Below are positions 16,046 to 24,785 of a DNA stretch of 64,000 nucleotides, in pieces. The stretch covers positions 62,001 through 126,000 of the forward strand of contig NZ_LUAV01000035.1 of NCBI RefSeq assembly GCF_002078505.1, in the 5' to 3' direction. This DNA comes from Ensifer aridi (GTDB lineage Bacteria > Pseudomonadota > Alphaproteobacteria > Rhizobiales > Rhizobiaceae). Each line of letters starts with the position of its first letter. Position 1 is the first letter of the stretch. Under the pieces are notes generated by a model. The model was not told the origin of the DNA. It did no database searches and saw nothing but the letters and a program-made list of their open reading frames with translations. The position numbers were made by a program, and so were the translations under genes.

Positions 16046-16831
16046 ATGCCCGAGCCGATCATCCGCATCGACAACATCGTCAAGAGATACGGTCCGCTGA
16101 CCGTGCTCGACGGATTGTCGATGGAGGTGATGCCGGGCGAGAAGCTCGCTCTCATCGGACCGTCCGGTTCCGGCAAGACGACGATCCTGCGCATTCTGAT
16201 GACGCTGGAGACGATCAGCGACGGCTTTATCCAGGTCGACGGCGAGCAGCTCTATCACGTGAAGAAGAACGGCCAGCTCGTCCCGGCCGACGAGCGCCAT
16301 CTCCATAAGATGCGCGAGAAGATCGGCATGGTCTTCCAGCACTTCAACCTGTTTCCGCACAAATGCGTGCTGGACAACGTAACGCTGGCGCCGATCCTGA
16401 CCAAGGGCATGCCGCGGGCCGCGGCCGAAAAGCGGGCGATGGAGCTCCTCGACATGGTCGGCCTGGCCGACAAGGCGAAAAGCATGCCGGCACAGCTTTC
16501 CGGCGGCCAGAAGCAGCGCGTCGCCATCGCCCGGGCGCTGGCGCTCTCGCCCAAGATCATGCTTTTCGACGAGGTGACCTCCGCGCTCGATCCCGAGCTC
16601 GTCGAGGAAGTCCTCAACGTCATGCGCAAGCTTGCGGCCGAGACCGACATGACGATGCTGCTCGTCACCCACGAGATGGGTTTTGCCCATGATTTCGCCG
16701 ATCGGGTGCTCTTCTTCGACCGCGGCAAGATCGTCGAAGAGGGCAAGCCCGAGGACATCTTTCGGCATCCGAAACAGGAACGCACGCAGACCTTCCTGCG
16801 AAAGATCATAGCGGCAGGGCACCGCGTCTGA
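16046..16831 (+). CDS. ehuA: Ectoine/hydroxyectoine ABC transporter ATPase
   Basis: A 261-residue ATPase of the polar amino acid transporter (PAAT) class that powers ectoine import. Seen: Walker A GPSGSGKTT, Q-loop FQHFNLFPH, signature LSGGQKQR, Walker B IMLFDEVTSALD and the switch His in VTHEMG. It has an insertion of about 20 residues between Walker A and the Q-loop (around VKKNGQLVPADERH) relative to typical PAAT ATPases, which is normal for EhuA. The start follows GAGAGACGCGA upstream. It is the first gene of ehuABCD-eutABCDE and is presumably controlled by EnuR. Confidence 0.97.
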   Translation: MPEPIIRIDNIVKRYGPLTVLDGLSMEVMPGEKLALIGPSGSGKTTILRILMTLETISDGFIQVDGEQLYHVKKNGQLVPADERHLHKMREKIGMVFQHFNLFPHKCVLDNVTLAPILTKGMPRAAAEKRAMELLDMVGLADKAKSMPAQLSGGQKQRVAIARALALSPKIMLFDEVTSALDPELVEEVLNVMRKLAAETDMTMLLVTHEMGFAHDFADRVLFFDRGKIVEEGKPEDIFRHPKQERTQTFLRKIIAAGHRV

Positions 16832-16893
16832 GCCTTACGGCCGACATTGCCTCAGACAACAACACGAAGAGAACAACAGAGGAGTTGGGAACG

Positions 16894-17745
16894 ATGAAAC
16901 TGAAAGCTTTAATGGCAATGGCGGCCGGTGCCACGGCACTGATGGCAATTGCTGCGGCGGGCCCCGCCGCTGCGGATGAAAACAAGCTCGAGGAACTCCG
17001 CGAACAGGGCTTCGCGCGCGTCGCGATCGCCAACGAGCCGCCGTTTACCGCGGTCGGCGCCGACGGCAAGGTCTCCGGTGCAGCGCCGGATGTCGCCCGG
17101 GAAATCTTCAAGCGGCTCGGCGTTCCGGAAATCGTCGCCTCCATCTCCGAATATGGCGCAATGATCCCGGGCCTGCAGGCCGGGCGCCATGATGCGATCA
17201 CCGCCGGTCTCTTCATGAAGCCGGAGCGCTGCGCCGCGGTCGCCTATTCCCAGCCGATCCTCTGCGATGCCGAGGCTTTCGCGCTGAAGAAGGGCAATCC
17301 GCTCAAGTTGAAGAGCTACAAGGACATTGCCGACAATCCGGATGCGAAGATCGGCGCGCCCGGCGGTGGTACCGAGGAAAAGCTGGCGCTTGAAGCCGGC
17401 GTGCCGCGCGACCGCGTCATCGTCGTGCCGGATGGGCAGAGCGGATTGAAGATGCTGCAGGACGGCCGCATCGACGTCTATTCGCTGCCGGTTCTCTCAA
17501 TCCATGATCTCGTCTCGAAGGCGAATGATCCGAATATCGAAGTGGTGGCTCCCGTCGAAGGGGCGCCGGTCTATTGCGATGGTGCCGCCTTCCGGAAGGG
17601 GGACGAGGCTTTGCGCGACGCATTCGACGTCGAGCTCGCCAAGATGAAGGAATCCGGCGAGTTCGCCAAGATCATCGAACCCTATGGCTTCTCGGCCAAG
17701 GCCGCCATGTCGACGACCCGTGAGAAGCTCTGCGCCGCCAAGTAA
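16894..17745 (+). CDS. ehuB: Ectoine/hydroxyectoine-binding periplasmic protein
   Basis: A 283-residue solute-binding protein. Residues 1-27 form a Sec signal peptide ending PAAA, and the mature protein would begin DENK. Numbered from that Asp, the residues reported to bind ectoine in the S. meliloti EhuB crystal structures fall exactly in register: Glu21, Phe24, Tyr60, Phe80 and Arg85. This is strong evidence for the substrate. The ATG at 16894 is preferred over a TTG at 16885, which lies inside the Shine-Dalgarno region (AGAGGAG). A strong hairpin follows the stop and probably protects this transcript so that more binding protein than permease is made. Confidence 0.98.
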   Translation: MKLKALMAMAAGATALMAIAAAGPAAADENKLEELREQGFARVAIANEPPFTAVGADGKVSGAAPDVAREIFKRLGVPEIVASISEYGAMIPGLQAGRHDAITAGLFMKPERCAAVAYSQPILCDAEAFALKKGNPLKLKSYKDIADNPDAKIGAPGGGTEEKLALEAGVPRDRVIVVPDGQSGLKMLQDGRIDVYSLPVLSIHDLVSKANDPNIEVVAPVEGAPVYCDGAAFRKGDEALRDAFDVELAKMKESGEFAKIIEPYGFSAKAAMSTTREKLCAAK

Positions 17746-17763
17746 GCCCGGGCTGGGGCTCCC

Positions 17764-17802
17764 GCCGCCTTCCATTCGCCATCAATGCGAAGGGAGGGCG
17801 GC
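17764..17802 (+). other. Intercistronic hairpin between ehuB and ehuC
   Basis: A 16-bp arm at 17764-17779 pairs with 17787-17802 around a 7-base loop, with one G-U pair and one mismatch. No T-run follows, so it is more likely an mRNA-stabilising or processing element than a terminator. The right arm buries a GGGAGG that would otherwise serve an ATG at 17803. Confidence 0.75.
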
Positions 17803-17853
17803 ATGGGGCGGGCGGCGCACTATGCCGAAAATTCTGAACGGAACAACGAAACG

Positions 17854-18513
17854 ATGATCGACTGGTCCGGCTATATCGGATTGATCCTTGAGGGCGCGTG
17901 GGTAACGGTCCAGCTCACCCTGATGGGCTCGGCGCTCGCTGTCGTCGTCGCTTTTGCGGCGGGGCTCGGGCGCCTCAGCCGCTTCATGGCGGTGCGAGCG
18001 CTTGCCACGACCTATATCGAGTTCTTCCGTGGCACCTCGATCTTCGTCCAGCTCTTCTGGGCCTATTTCGTCCTGCCCTTTGCCGGGATCACGCTGACGC
18101 CGCTACAGGCCGGCGTGCTCGCGCTGGGGCTCAATGTCGGCGCCTATGGCGCTGAAGTGGTGCGTGGTGCCGTGAAGGCGATCGGCCGCGAGCAGCGCGA
18201 AGCTTGTATCGCGCTCAATCTTTCGCGCTATCAGGCGATGCGTCACATCATCCTGCCGCAGGCGCTGCCGCTGATGCTGCCTACCTTCGGCAACAATGCG
18301 ATCGAGCTCCTCAAAGGAACCGCCGTCGTCTCCCTGATCTCGCTCACCGACATGACGTTCCAGGCCCAGGTGGTCAGGGCGCAGACGGGCAACACGCTGA
18401 TCCCGTTCGCCACCATCCTGGTACTCTATTTCGTCATGGCCTGGCTCATCTCGCTCGGCATGCGCTGGCTCGAGCGGCGCGTCAGCCGTGGCCTCGACGG
18501 CCTGAGGGTTTGA
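17854..18513 (+). CDS. ehuC: Ectoine/hydroxyectoine ABC transporter permease EhuC
   Basis: A 219-residue inner-membrane permease of the PAAT family with about five transmembrane segments and the EAA-loop sequence EACIALNLSRYQAMRHIILPQAL that contacts EhuA. The start at 17854 gives the usual family length. An in-frame ATG at 17803 has a good Shine-Dalgarno sequence, but that sequence is inside the hairpin stem, and the extra 17 residues are polar and unlike the family. EhuC pairs with EhuD to form the channel. The gene is followed by ehuD after 2 bp, consistent with coupled translation. Confidence 0.93.
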   Translation: MIDWSGYIGLILEGAWVTVQLTLMGSALAVVVAFAAGLGRLSRFMAVRALATTYIEFFRGTSIFVQLFWAYFVLPFAGITLTPLQAGVLALGLNVGAYGAEVVRGAVKAIGREQREACIALNLSRYQAMRHIILPQALPLMLPTFGNNAIELLKGTAVVSLISLTDMTFQAQVVRAQTGNTLIPFATILVLYFVMAWLISLGMRWLERRVSRGLDGLRV

Positions 18514-18515
18514 CC

Positions 18516-19178
18516 ATGGAATGGGATTGGGAATTCGTCCGCCAGATCATGCCGACCCTCATCGAGGGGCTGCAGATCACCATCCTAGCCACCATCCTCG
18601 GCGCCGCCGTTGCCGCCGTAATTGGCCTCGTCTTCGCCATCCTGCGCATGACAGCGCCGGCGCCGATCGCGCGCGCCACGAGCTTTGCGGTGGAGTTCAT
18701 CCGCGGCACGCCGTTGCTGGTGCAGCTCTATTTCATCTTCTACGTGCTGCCGGACATCGGCATCCGTCTGCCGGCGCTGCTCGCCGGCGTCATCGGCCTC
18801 GGCATCCACTACGGCACCTATGCCGCCGAGGTCTACCGCGCCGGCATCGAGAACGTTCCGCGCGGCCAGTGGGAGGCGGCCAAGGCTACGAACCTCACGG
18901 CGCGCCAGACCTGGATGCATGTGATCCTGCCGCAGGCGATCCCGCCGATGATCCCGGCGCTCGCCAATTACCTGATCGCGATGTTTAAGGAGACGCCGCT
19001 GCTTTCGGCAATCACGGTGCTCGAACTCATGAACCAGGCAAAGAGCATCGCCAACAGCAACTATCGCTACATCGAGCCGATGACGCTAGTCGGCGTGTTC
19101 TTCCTGATCATGAGCCTGATCTCGGTCTTCTTCCTGCGCTGGCTGGAAGAGCGCTACGCACGGGTGGACGAGCGCTGA
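18516..19178 (+). CDS. ehuD: Ectoine/hydroxyectoine ABC transporter permease EhuD
   Basis: A 220-residue PAAT-family permease and the second channel subunit of the Ehu importer. It has about five hydrophobic segments and an EAA loop (EAAKATNLTARQTWMHVILPQAI). The ATG at 18516 lies 2 bp after the ehuC stop. Its stop overlaps the eutA start (TGATG at 19176-19180), so transport and catabolic genes are translationally coupled in one operon. Confidence 0.95.
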   Translation: MEWDWEFVRQIMPTLIEGLQITILATILGAAVAAVIGLVFAILRMTAPAPIARATSFAVEFIRGTPLLVQLYFIFYVLPDIGIRLPALLAGVIGLGIHYGTYAAEVYRAGIENVPRGQWEAAKATNLTARQTWMHVILPQAIPPMIPALANYLIAMFKETPLLSAITVLELMNQAKSIANSNYRYIEPMTLVGVFFLIMSLISVFFLRWLEERYARVDER

Positions 19179-19963
19179 TGGAACAACCTATCGCCCTTTC
19201 CCTCGCACAGCGCACACCGCGCCTCGACGACCGGCCGATGAAAAAGCGCATCGGCCTCGTCATCCTTGCCACCGACCATACGACCGAGGTGGACTTCCAG
19301 CGCTTGGTGGCGTCGGACTCGATCGGGGTCTATGTCGCGCGCATTCCTTATGCCAATCCGGTGACGCCGGAGAATCTCCGGGCGATGCAGCCTTCGCTGA
19401 CGGCGGCGGCGGGCTTGATCCTGCCGGACGAGGCTCTCGACGTCGTGATGTATTCCTGCACCTCGGCCTCCGTCGTCATCGGCGACAAGGAGGTAGTGGC
19501 AGCGATCAAGGCTGCGAAGCCAGAGGCCGCCGTGGTGACCCCGACGGCGGCCGCGGCCGAAGGCTTGAGAAGGCTGGATGTGAGGCGCATTTCGGTGCTC
19601 ACCCCCTATACGATCGAGACCAGCCGGCCCATGGCGGACTATTTCGCCGAGCTCGGCTTCACAATCGACAGGTTTACCTGTCTTGGGCTCACCGACGATC
19701 GGAAGATGGCCCGGATTGCGCCTGAGGAAATCGTGACTTTCGCAAAGGAAGCGGCGGCGCCGGATTCGGACGCGCTCTTCATCTCCTGCACGGCCGTGCG
19801 GGCGGCCGGCGTGATCGCGGAAATCGAAGCGGCGATCGGCAAGCCCGTGGTCAGCAGCAATTACGCTACAGCCTGGGCTTGCCTGCGCCTCTGCGGCGAC
19901 CAGTCGGCGCGGCCGGAGCTTGGACGACTGATGACGCTGCCGCTCGAGAGGGATTGGCCATGA
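19178..19963 (+). CDS. eutA: EutA, Asp/Glu-racemase-fold protein of hydroxyectoine use
   Basis: A 261-residue member of the Asp/Glu/hydantoin racemase and arylmalonate decarboxylase superfamily. Two candidate catalytic cysteines are in the expected places (YSCTSAS around residue 90 and ISCTAVR around residue 208). EutA, EutB and EutC are proposed to convert 5-hydroxyectoine to ectoine so that both solutes enter the EutD/EutE route; the individual reactions are not firmly established. The name is unrelated to ethanolamine EutA. An internal ATG 20 codons in (MKKRIGLV) is an alternative start, but the ATG at 19178 overlaps the ehuD stop and is preferred. Confidence 0.92.
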   Translation: MEQPIALSLAQRTPRLDDRPMKKRIGLVILATDHTTEVDFQRLVASDSIGVYVARIPYANPVTPENLRAMQPSLTAAAGLILPDEALDVVMYSCTSASVVIGDKEVVAAIKAAKPEAAVVTPTAAAAEGLRRLDVRRISVLTPYTIETSRPMADYFAELGFTIDRFTCLGLTDDRKMARIAPEEIVTFAKEAAAPDSDALFISCTAVRAAGVIAEIEAAIGKPVVSSNYATAWACLRLCGDQSARPELGRLMTLPLERDWP

Positions 19964-20964
19964 GTGCTTCTCTTCCGGTGACTATAGACGACATCGAGGT
20001 GGCGGCACGGCGCATCTCCGGTCGCGTGCTGACGACACCGCTCGTTGTGTCGGCGTCGCTCACCGAGCTTTGCGGCGTGCCGGTCGGCCTCAAACTCGAG
20101 CACCATCAGACGACCGGCAGCTTCAAGTTGCGTGGTGCGACCAATACGGTGCTTTCGCTCTCGGCCGGCGAGCGGGCGCTCGGTGTGATCGCCGCCTCGA
20201 CCGGCAATCATGGACGGGCACTTGCCCATGCGGCAAAGGCGGAAGGCTCGGTCGCGACGATCTGCATGTCGCAGCTCGTGCCGGTGAACAAGGTCTCCGA
20301 GATCAGGCGCCTTGGCGCCCATGTGCGGATTATCGGCAGGTCCCAGAACGAAGCGCAGGACGAGGTCGAACGGCTTGTTGCGTCAAGAGGTCTCGTGATG
20401 GTGCCGCCCTTCGACCATCCGGCGATCGTCGCGGGGCAGGGGACGCTCGGAGTTGAGATCGTCGCGCAGATGCCGGATGTCGCCATGGTGCTTGTGCCGG
20501 TTTCGGGCGGCGGGCTCGCGGCCGGAGTGGCGGCAGCCGTCAAGGCGAGAAGGCCGGCAACGCGGGTGATTGGTCTGACGATGGAGCGCGGCGCGGCGAT
20601 GAAGGCGAGCCTCGCCGCCGGACAGCCGGTGCTCGTCCAGGAAAAACCGAGCCTTGCGGATTCGCTCGGCGGCGGCATCGGGCTCGACAATCGCGTGACA
20701 TTCCGCATGTGCCGGGAGCTCCTCGACGACATCATTCTCCTGACGGAAGCGGAAATCGCCGCCGGCATGCGCCACGCCTACGCTGAAGAGCGTGAGGTCG
20801 TGGAGGGAGCCGGCGCGGTCGGCATTGCGGCACTTCTCGCCGGCAAGATCAAGGACATCGAGGGCCCGATCGCGGTCATTCTCTCCGGCCGCAATATCGA
20901 CATGGACCTGCACCTGCGTGTGATGAATGGCGAAATGGACCCGTTTCCCGAGGAGGCGCCATGA
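19960..20964 (+). CDS. eutB: EutB, threonine-dehydratase-like PLP enzyme of hydroxyectoine use
   Basis: A 334-residue fold-type II PLP enzyme. Seen: the Schiff-base Lys in GSFKLRGATN, the Asn loop STGNHGRA, and the phosphate-binding glycine loop VSGGGLAAG. It lacks the C-terminal ACT domain of biosynthetic threonine deaminase. In this context it is assigned to the conversion of hydroxyectoine to ectoine with EutA and EutC; a 3-hydroxy elimination would suit this enzyme class. ATG overlaps the eutA stop (ATGA at 19960) and its own stop overlaps eutC, so A-B-C are made together. Confidence 0.93.
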   Translation: MSASLPVTIDDIEVAARRISGRVLTTPLVVSASLTELCGVPVGLKLEHHQTTGSFKLRGATNTVLSLSAGERALGVIAASTGNHGRALAHAAKAEGSVATICMSQLVPVNKVSEIRRLGAHVRIIGRSQNEAQDEVERLVASRGLVMVPPFDHPAIVAGQGTLGVEIVAQMPDVAMVLVPVSGGGLAAGVAAAVKARRPATRVIGLTMERGAAMKASLAAGQPVLVQEKPSLADSLGGGIGLDNRVTFRMCRELLDDIILLTEAEIAAGMRHAYAEEREVVEGAGAVGIAALLAGKIKDIEGPIAVILSGRNIDMDLHLRVMNGEMDPFPEEAP

Positions 20965-21950
20965 CACGGATGACGATTCTGACCGAGGCGGAGCTACGCC
21001 GGATCGTGCCGCTCGATCGTGAGGCGGTCGCCTGCGTCGAGGATGCCTTCCGTGCGCTCGCCACCAAGACGGTGGCGATGCCGCCGATCCTGAGGCTTGA
21101 TATCCCCGAGCATCGCGGCGAGGTGGACGTGAAGACGGCCTATGTGCCCGGCCTCGACGGCTTCGCGATCAAGATCAGCCCGGGTTTCTTCGACAATCCG
21201 AAGATCGGCCTGCCGAGCACCAACGGCATGATGGTGCTGTTGTCGAGCCGGACCGGCCTGGTCCAGGCGCTGCTGCTCGACAATGGCTATCTTACCGACG
21301 TGCGCACGGCGGCAGCCGGCGCGGTCGCGGCCAAGCATCTGTCGCGGGAAGACGCTTCTGTCGCCGCCATCTTCGGCGCCGGCATGCAGGCAAAGCTCCA
21401 GCTCGAAGCGCTCGCGCTCGTCCGTCCGATCCGCGAGGCACGGCTCTGGGCGCGCGATGCGGCAAAGGCCGAAGCGACAGCAGGTACGCTTGCCGAGACG
21501 CTCGGTTTTCCGGTCAAAGCGGCATCTGATCCGAAAGCGGCCGTGGCGGGCGCCGATATCATCGTCACCACCACGCCGTCCGAGAAGCCGATCCTCGAGG
21601 CCGATTGGCTGCAGCCGGGGCAGCACGTCACCGCCATGGGGTCGGATGCCGAACACAAGAACGAAGTCGACCCTCAGGTGATTGCCCGGGGCACTTACGT
21701 CGCCGACAGCCTCAAGCAGACGCGCCGTCTCGGCGAGTTGCATCACGCGATTGCCGCCGGCCTCGTCGCGCCGGATGCCGAGTTCGCGGAGCTCGGCCAG
21801 GTGATCGCCGCGCTGAAGGTTGGGCGGACGCGCGCGGACGAGATCACCATTGCCGACCTGACGGGCACCGGCATCCAAGACACCGCCATTGCCACGCTCG
21901 CCTTCGCGCGGGCAGCCGCCGCAAAGGCCGGAACCACTTTCGAGAGCTGA
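20961..21950 (+). CDS. eutC: EutC, ornithine cyclodeaminase/mu-crystallin-like dehydrogenase
   Basis: A 329-residue NAD(P)-dependent enzyme of the ornithine cyclodeaminase/mu-crystallin family. Seen: the substrate-side Lys in FAIKISPGF, the DVRTAAAGAVA motif, and the Rossmann loop IFGAGMQAKLQ. It is expected to reduce or rearrange the imine intermediate produced by EutA/EutB in hydroxyectoine-to-ectoine conversion; this step is a proposal in the literature rather than a settled reaction. The start overlaps the eutB stop (ATGA). eutD follows after 34 bp with its own GAGGGAAG ribosome site. Confidence 0.92.
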   Translation: MTRMTILTEAELRRIVPLDREAVACVEDAFRALATKTVAMPPILRLDIPEHRGEVDVKTAYVPGLDGFAIKISPGFFDNPKIGLPSTNGMMVLLSSRTGLVQALLLDNGYLTDVRTAAAGAVAAKHLSREDASVAAIFGAGMQAKLQLEALALVRPIREARLWARDAAKAEATAGTLAETLGFPVKAASDPKAAVAGADIIVTTTPSEKPILEADWLQPGQHVTAMGSDAEHKNEVDPQVIARGTYVADSLKQTRRLGELHHAIAAGLVAPDAEFAELGQVIAALKVGRTRADEITIADLTGTGIQDTAIATLAFARAAAAKAGTTFES

Positions 21951-21984
21951 AGCCGGCGCGGCCGGAAAAAACGAGGGAAGAAAC

Positions 21985-23166
21985 ATGACCCAACCCAACC
22001 TCAAATTCTCCCTTGGGGAATATGAAGCGCGCCTCAGGAAGACGCGACAGGCGATGGAAGCCAAAGGCGTCGATCTCCTGATCGTGAGCGACCCCTCCAA
22101 CATGGCTTGGCTTACCGGCTATGACGGCTGGTCGTTCTATGTGCATCAAGCGGTGATCGTGCCGCCTTCGGGTGCGCCGATCTGGTTCGGTCGCGGCCAG
22201 GACGCCAATGGCGCCAAGCTCACCGCCTATCTTAAGCACGAGAACATCATCGGCTATCCCGATCACTATGTGCAGTCGACCGAGCGCCACCCGATGGACT
22301 ATCTCTCGGGCATCCTTGCCGATCGCGGCTGGGGTTCGCTCCGGATCGGCGTCGAGATGGACAATTACTGGTTCTCGGCGGCAGCCTTCGCCTCGCTGCA
22401 GAAACACCTTCCGAATGCCCGCTTCATCGACGCGACCGCGCTCGTCAACTGGCAGCGCGCCGTCAAGAGCGAGACGGAAATCAAGTACATGCGCAAGGCC
22501 GCCCGCATCGTCGAAGCGATGCATCAGCGCATCTTCGACAAGATCGAGGTCGGCATGCGCAAATGCGATCTGGTCGCCGAAATCTATGACGCCGGCACGC
22601 GTGGTGTGGACGGCATCGGTGGCGACTATCCGGCGATCGTGCCGCTGCTGCCGTCGGGCGTGGAAGCGTCTGCGCCACACCTCACCTGGGACGACCGGCC
22701 GATGAAGCGGGGCGAGGGCACCTTCTTCGAGATCGCCGGCTGCTACAATCGCTATCACGTGCCGCTTTCGCGTACCGTTTTCCTCGGCAAGCCGACCCAG
22801 GCCTTTCTCGACGCCGAGAAGGCGACGCTCGAGGGCATGGAGGCGGGGCTCGCGGTCGCGAGGCCAGGCAATAGCTGTGAGGACATCGCCAACGCCTTCT
22901 TCGCCGTCCTCAAGAAATACGGCATCGTCAAGGACAACCGCACCGGCTATCCCATCGGTCTTTCCTATCCGCCGGATTGGGGCGAGCGCACCATGAGCCT
23001 GCGCCCGGGCGACAGGACGGAACTGAAGCCGGGCATGACCTTCCATTTCATGACGGGGCTCTGGCTCGAAGACATGGGCTTCGAGACAACCGAGAGCATT
23101 CTGATTACCGAGACTGGTGTCGAATGCCTCGCCTCCGTGCCGCGCAAGCTGATGGTCAAGGATTGA
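21985..23166 (+). CDS. eutD: Ectoine hydrolase EutD (DoeA), M24-type pita-bread fold
   Basis: A 393-residue protein with an N-terminal creatinase-like domain (about residues 10-160) and a C-terminal pita-bread domain. It opens the ectoine ring to N-alpha-acetyl-L-2,4-diaminobutyrate, which is both the next substrate and the inducer sensed by EnuR. Unlike metallopeptidases of the fold, EutD is metal-independent, and consistent with this the five canonical metal ligands are not all recognisable here. The start at 21985 follows GAGGGAAG by 5 bases. It is separated from eutE by 3 bp; EutD and EutE are known to act as a hydrolase-deacetylase pair. Confidence 0.95.
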   Translation: MTQPNLKFSLGEYEARLRKTRQAMEAKGVDLLIVSDPSNMAWLTGYDGWSFYVHQAVIVPPSGAPIWFGRGQDANGAKLTAYLKHENIIGYPDHYVQSTERHPMDYLSGILADRGWGSLRIGVEMDNYWFSAAAFASLQKHLPNARFIDATALVNWQRAVKSETEIKYMRKAARIVEAMHQRIFDKIEVGMRKCDLVAEIYDAGTRGVDGIGGDYPAIVPLLPSGVEASAPHLTWDDRPMKRGEGTFFEIAGCYNRYHVPLSRTVFLGKPTQAFLDAEKATLEGMEAGLAVARPGNSCEDIANAFFAVLKKYGIVKDNRTGYPIGLSYPPDWGERTMSLRPGDRTELKPGMTFHFMTGLWLEDMGFETTESILITETGVECLASVPRKLMVKD

Positions 23167-23169
23167 GCC

Positions 23170-24174
23170 ATGAGCGAGCAGCATTTGCGGGCCTCGCCGA
23201 TCAGCGCCACGGTGGACTTCGAGGCCGACGGTGTCCAGCACGGTTTCCTGCGCCTGCCTTATAGCCGGGACGATTCCGCCTGGGGCTCCGTGATGATACC
23301 GATCACCGTCGTCAAGAATGGGGAGGGCCCGACGGCCCTCCTCACCGGCGGTAACCACGGCGACGAATATGAGGGGCCGATCGCGCTCTTCGACCTGGCG
23401 CGGACGCTCGACCTTGCCGAGGTCCGGGGCAGGGTGATCATCGTGCCGGCGATGAATTATCCGGCGTTCCAGGCTGAGACGCGGACCTCTCCGATCGACA
23501 AGGGCAATCTGAACCGCAGCTTTCCGGGCCTCCCGGACGGCACGGTGACCCAGAAGATCGCCGACTATTTCCAGCGCGTCCTGCTGCCGCTGGCAGACAT
23601 CGTGCTCGACTTCCATTCAGGCGGCAAGACGCTCGACTTTCTGCCCTTCTGCGCTGCGCACATCCTTCCCGACAAGGCGCAGGAGGCGAAAGCCTTCGAA
23701 TTCGTCAAAGCCTTTGGCGCCCCCTATTCGATGAAGATGCTGGAGATCGATGCGGTCGGAATGTACGACACCGCGGCCGAGGAGATGGGCAAGGTCTTCG
23801 TCACGACGGAGCTCGGAGGCGGTGGCTCGGCGACGGCCCGGACTGCGGCGATCGCAAAACGCGGGGTGGCGAACGTGTTGAGGCATGCAGGGATCATCCA
23901 GGGCGAAATCGAGGCGGAACCCACCACATGGTTGGATATGCCGAGCGGCGATTGCTTCGCCTTCGCCGAGGATGGAGGGCTCATCGAGTTCCTGGTGGAT
24001 CTCGGCGAGGCGGTGGAGCGGGATACGGTGCTGGCACGAATTTATCCCGTCGGACGGACCGGCGTAAAACCTTTCGAGGTGCGCTCCAAAATGAAGGGTC
24101 TTCTGACGGCCCGCCACTATCCCGGGCTGATCAAGCCGGGCGACTGCTGTGCGGTTGTGGCGGTCCCCGTCTAA
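23170..24174 (+). CDS. eutE: N-acetyl-diaminobutyrate deacetylase EutE (DoeB)
   Basis: A 334-residue zinc deacetylase of the succinylglutamate desuccinylase/aspartoacylase family. Zinc ligands are visible: His and Glu in GGNHGDEYEG (around residue 63) and His in LDFHSGG (around residue 151), with a catalytic Glu in TTELGGGG. It removes acetate from N-alpha-acetyl-diaminobutyrate to give diaminobutyrate, the substrate of DoeD. It is the last gene of the rightward operon. No clear hairpin terminator follows. Confidence 0.95.
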   Translation: MSEQHLRASPISATVDFEADGVQHGFLRLPYSRDDSAWGSVMIPITVVKNGEGPTALLTGGNHGDEYEGPIALFDLARTLDLAEVRGRVIIVPAMNYPAFQAETRTSPIDKGNLNRSFPGLPDGTVTQKIADYFQRVLLPLADIVLDFHSGGKTLDFLPFCAAHILPDKAQEAKAFEFVKAFGAPYSMKMLEIDAVGMYDTAAEEMGKVFVTTELGGGGSATARTAAIAKRGVANVLRHAGIIQGEIEAEPTTWLDMPSGDCFAFAEDGGLIEFLVDLGEAVERDTVLARIYPVGRTGVKPFEVRSKMKGLLTARHYPGLIKPGDCCAVVAVPV

Positions 24175-24240
24175 ACCGCGCGTCGACATCGGTGCACGGC
24201 CAAATGCCAAGTCATAGTGCCGACGCGCAGAGATGTTCTG

Positions 24241-24265
24241 CGAACAAAACTCCTGCCTGCGAGTT
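24241..24265 (+). promoter_or_regulatory. RpoE2(EcfG)-like promoter, one mismatch
   Basis: CGAAC at 24241-24245 (consensus GGAAC) is followed after 17 bases by GTT at 24263-24265, with the BON-domain gene starting 26 bases on. Spacing is exactly that of the three perfect copies in the window. Confidence 0.5.
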
Positions 24266-24290
24266 GGGGATATAAACAAGGAGGATCGAG

Positions 24291-24785
24291 ATGCCTTCGA
24301 AGAAACAAAACACCTCCCTGCCGCGTGAGGAAGACTACCGAGATTTTGAAGAGCGCAACATCAGAGAGGGCTGGCCGTATTCGGACAAGCCCGGTGCCAC
24401 CTCGAACAGCCCGAGGAACCGGGCCTATGGTGAACCCGCTGCCAACTTCGACCGGGAGCGAAACCCCGGCTTCGACGTCGACGGGATGGAAGAGGCAACG
24501 AACGAGAGCCAGCTTTCATCGCAGCAGGAGTCGGCCCGGCAGAGCGACGACGACGATCTTGAGGTTCGTGTCACTGAGTTTCTTGAGACAATGGAAGGCG
24601 TCGATACGGACAACATCGATGTCCGCGCACACGGGGGCACGGTCGTTCTCGAAGGCGCCGTCGAAAGGGTCGACATCGCTCGCAAAATCGAGCTGGCCGT
24701 CTTGTCTTTCAAGGGAGTTCGGCACGTGCGCAACAGATTGCGGGCCGTTGGCGTGGATGCGCGCATTCCGGACGAAGACGTCTAG
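24291..24785 (+). CDS. BON-domain protein
   Basis: A 164-residue cytoplasmic protein. The first 85 residues are polar and probably disordered, with several Asn/Pro/Arg/Glu-rich stretches. Residues about 88-155 form a BON domain (VTEFLETMEGVDTDNIDVRA, then GGTVVLEGAVERV, then GVRHVRNRLRAV). BON domains bind membranes or other proteins and are common in osmotic and general stress proteins. There is no signal peptide. AAGGAGG lies 8 bases before the ATG. The RpoE2-like promoter suggests general-stress control. Confidence 0.88.
   Translation: MPSKKQNTSLPREEDYRDFEERNIREGWPYSDKPGATSNSPRNRAYGEPAANFDRERNPGFDVDGMEEATNESQLSSQQESARQSDDDDLEVRVTEFLETMEGVDTDNIDVRAHGGTVVLEGAVERVDIARKIELAVLSFKGVRHVRNRLRAVGVDARIPDEDV

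Noticed and set aside
19178..21950. eutABC as ethanolamine utilisation genes
   Set aside because: The products are racemase-, dehydratase- and cyclodeaminase-like and sit with ehu and eutDE; the shared names are coincidental.
21844..23616. Long antisense frame over eutC, eutD and eutE
   Set aside because: It crosses three confirmed genes and has no family signature.
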